A DNA stretch of 6,613 nt from Capsulimonas sp. (GTDB lineage Bacteria; Armatimonadota; Armatimonadia; Armatimonadales; Capsulimonadaceae): contig JAOQAA010000286.1 in the NCBI GenBank assembly GCA_025963815.1, positions 1-6,613 of the forward strand. Reading direction: 5' to 3'. This document shows positions 4,941 through 6,613 of the stretch, one piece after another. Both the position numbers and the translations under genes were made by a program. The notes beneath the pieces were generated by a model. It was not told the DNA's origin and did no database searches. It saw only the letters and a program-made list of their open reading frames with translations. The first letter of the stretch is position 1; every line of letters begins with the position of its first letter.

Positions 4941-6613
4941 GACGCAAAAAGAAGAAGCGCCTTCGTCTCCGATGGGACGGGGAGGCTTCGGCCCAGGCGC
5001 GCGAATGATGGGCAAGGTGGAGAAGCCCAAGGACCGGCGCGGCGTACTGCTGCGGCTATGGGGCTACCTGCGTCATCAGCGCGCCGCCCTGATCGGCACG
5101 GCGTTCATGGTGGCGGCGGGCGTCGCCCTCAACTTGGCCGGGCCATACCTCCTTGGTCGCGCCATTGACAGATATATCCTGGGCCACGACCTGCCGGGCC
5201 TCGCGCGCATCTGCGCGCTGATGCTTGTCGTCTACGTGACGAACTCGCTGCTGACCTGGTTTCAAAGCTACATCATGGCCGGCGCCTCGCAGCGCACCGT
5301 CCGTGAAATCCGTAAGGACCTCTTCGCGCGTCTTCAGCATCTGCCGCTCAGCTTTTTCGACAAGCGGCCGCACGGGGAGCTGATGAGCCGATTGACGAAC
5401 GACGTGGAAAACGTAAGCCAGGTGCTTTCGGATAGCGTGACGCAGATCGTCTCCGGCGTTCTGAACACAATCGGCGTCACGATCGCGATGCTGCTGCTCA
5501 ATGTCCCGCTCACCGCCGTTACGCTTATCACCATCACGACGATCACGGTCGTGCTGAATCGCTGGGTCGCCACCCGGACCCGCGCGCAGTTCCGCCTCCA
5601 GCAGGCGGCGCTTGGCAAGCTGAATGGGTTTATCGAAGAGACCATTACCGGCCAGCGCGTCGTGAAGGCGTATCACCAGGAGCCGGCGGCGATCGCCGAG
5701 TTCGCCGCGTCCAATTTGGAGCTGCGGCAGGCGGCGACGCGCGCCCAGATCTTCTCCGGGTTCATCGGCCCGGTCATGAACTTCATCGGCAACCTGGGGC
5801 TGGCGATTGTCGCGGGCGTCGGCGGCTACCTCGCCGTGCGCGGCGCGATCACAGTCGGGACGATCGCCACGTTCATCAATTACACCAGACAATTCGGGCG
5901 GCCCCTGAATGAGATCGCCAGTCTTTACAATTCGATCCAGTCGGCGATGGCGGGCGCCGAGCGCGTCTTCGAGATCATCGATGAGCCGATGGAAGTCGAT
6001 GCGCCCGACGCCCAGCCGCTCGCCCAGATCCAGGGCGATGTCATTTTCGAGGACGTCAATTTCTCCTACGTTCACGGTACGCCTGTCCTGAAGCACGTCA
6101 GCCTGCACGCGCGCCCGGGGCAAGTCGTCGCCCTGATCGGGCCGACGGGCGCCGGAAAAACGACTATCGTCAATCTCCTCACCCGATTCTACGAGATCGA
6201 CTCTGGAACGATCACCATCGACGGCCAGGACATCCGCAAGATCAAAAAGGAAGACCTGCGCCGCCAGCTCGGCATTGTCCTCCAGGACACGTTTCTCTTC
6301 ACCGGGACCGTGCGCGACAACATCAAATACGGTCGCCTGGAAGCCACGGACGACGAAGTGATCGCCGCCGCCAAGCTCGCCAACGCCGATCCGTTCATCC
6401 ACCGCCTCCCAGACGGCTACAACACCGTGCTGTCCGAACGCGGCGGCAACCTGAGCCAGGGCCAGCGCCAGCTGCTCGCCATCGCCCGCGCCATCCTCGC
6501 CGACCCGCGCATCCTGATCCTCGACGAAGCCACCAGCAGCGTCGACACTCGCACCGAGAAGCACATCCAGGACGCCATGCTCAACCTCATGCAAGGCCGC
6601 ACCAGCTTCGTCA
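4927..6613 (+). CDS. ABC exporter half-transporter, catalytic-site subunit (3' truncated by window)
   Basis: The frame is open from ATG 4927 to the window edge: 562 residues, lacking only the H-loop and C-terminal tail. A hydrophilic Gly/Lys-rich tail of about 40 residues (GRGGFGPGARMMG) precedes the membrane domain, a common feature of this subunit type. Approximate helices are 52-76, 92-118, 167-191, 194-212, 280-303 and 309-335. NBD motifs: A-loop Tyr381, Walker A GPTGAGKT (405-412), Q-loop Gln453, signature LSQGQ (509-513, the second Gly of LSGGQ region altered to Gln), Walker B Asp533 and catalytic Glu534 (LDEATSSVD). Catalytic Glu plus LSQGQ is the pattern of TM288-like subunits and complements the preceding protein: its Walker motifs should pair with the partner's LSGGQ to form the active ATP site. 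The long open frame on the opposite strand here (5056-6594) is a shadow. Confidence 0.94.
   Translation, partial: MAENKTQKEEAPSSPMGRGGFGPGARMMGKVEKPKDRRGVLLRLWGYLRHQRAALIGTAFMVAAGVALNLAGPYLLGRAIDRYILGHDLPGLARICALMLVVYVTNSLLTWFQSYIMAGASQRTVREIRKDLFARLQHLPLSFFDKRPHGELMSRLTNDVENVSQVLSDSVTQIVSGVLNTIGVTIAMLLLNVPLTAVTLITITTITVVLNRWVATRTRAQFRLQQAALGKLNGFIEETITGQRVVKAYHQEPAAIAEFAASNLELRQAATRAQIFSGFIGPVMNFIGNLGLAIVAGVGGYLAVRGAITVGTIATFINYTRQFGRPLNEIASLYNSIQSAMAGAERVFEIIDEPMEVDAPDAQPLAQIQGDVIFEDVNFSYVHGTPVLKHVSLHARPGQVVALIGPTGAGKTTIVNLLTRFYEIDSGTITIDGQDIRKIKKEDLRRQLGIVLQDTFLFTGTVRDNIKYGRLEATDDEVIAAAKLANADPFIHRLPDGYNTVLSERGGNLSQGQRQLLAIARAILADPRILILDEATSSVDTRTEKHIQDAMLNLMQGRTSFV

Noticed and set aside
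5056..6594. A 512-codon open frame on the - strand
   Set aside because: It is antisense to the ABC subunit, whose motifs are unmistakable. The composition (Asp/Arg/Val/Ala-rich, no domain) is that of a GC-rich antisense shadow.
1..6613. CRISPR arrays, tRNA or rRNA genes, insertion sequences, toxin-antitoxin pairs
   Set aside because: No repeat-spacer pattern, cloverleaf, rRNA-like stretch, transposase motif or terminal repeat was seen by eye on either strand.

Overview
The window is GC-rich coding DNA with every convincing gene on the + strand and almost no non-coding space. Codon use, GAF/SpoIIE phosphatase signalling and a PadR-controlled ABC exporter pair fit a free-living environmental bacterium. 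The style of the GAF-SpoIIE protein reminds me of Armatimonadota, but this is an untested impression and I would not assign a phylum from it.

Layout. Positions 1-102 may hold the last 33 codons of an upstream gene. Next is a likely two-gene unit: a 108-residue hypothetical protein (158-484) and, 24 bp later, a GNAT acetyltransferase (509-1051) whose C-terminal half follows the streptothricin acetyltransferase pattern. A short gap with a good extended -10 promoter precedes a signalling gene (about 1149-2450) encoding GAF, coiled coil and SpoIIE/PP2C phosphatase. This gene is cut by one in-frame TGA at 1533-1535. The TGA sits where relatives have the conserved Cys of the GAF motif G-T-L-C-V-L/I-D, and the same frame stays open for 304 more sense codons with all phosphatase metal ligands intact.

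The second half is a textbook drug-exporter operon. A promoter (TTGACT-18 bp-TACTAT) has its -10 box inside a perfect 34-bp AT-rich palindrome (2494-2527). Then come a PadR-family repressor with a His/Gly/Cys-rich N-terminal extension (2548-3186) and two ABC half-transporters (3189-4940, and 4927 running off the window end). The genes are tightly coupled: a 2-bp gap and then a 14-bp overlap.

How the genes work together. The two half-transporters are complementary. The first has the catalytic Glu and switch His replaced (Asp499, Gln530) but a normal LSGGQ. The second has the catalytic Glu (Glu534) but LSQGQ. They should form a heterodimer with one consensus and one degenerate ATP site, as in TM287/288, BmrCD and LmrCD. 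The PadR protein probably represses its own operon through the palindrome and is relieved by a drug or a metal. The most notable observation is the Cys-position UGA in the GAF-phosphatase gene; the most economical reading is a nonsense mutation or sequence error, with recoding as the exciting alternative. Apart from that TGA, no wholly new system is evident.
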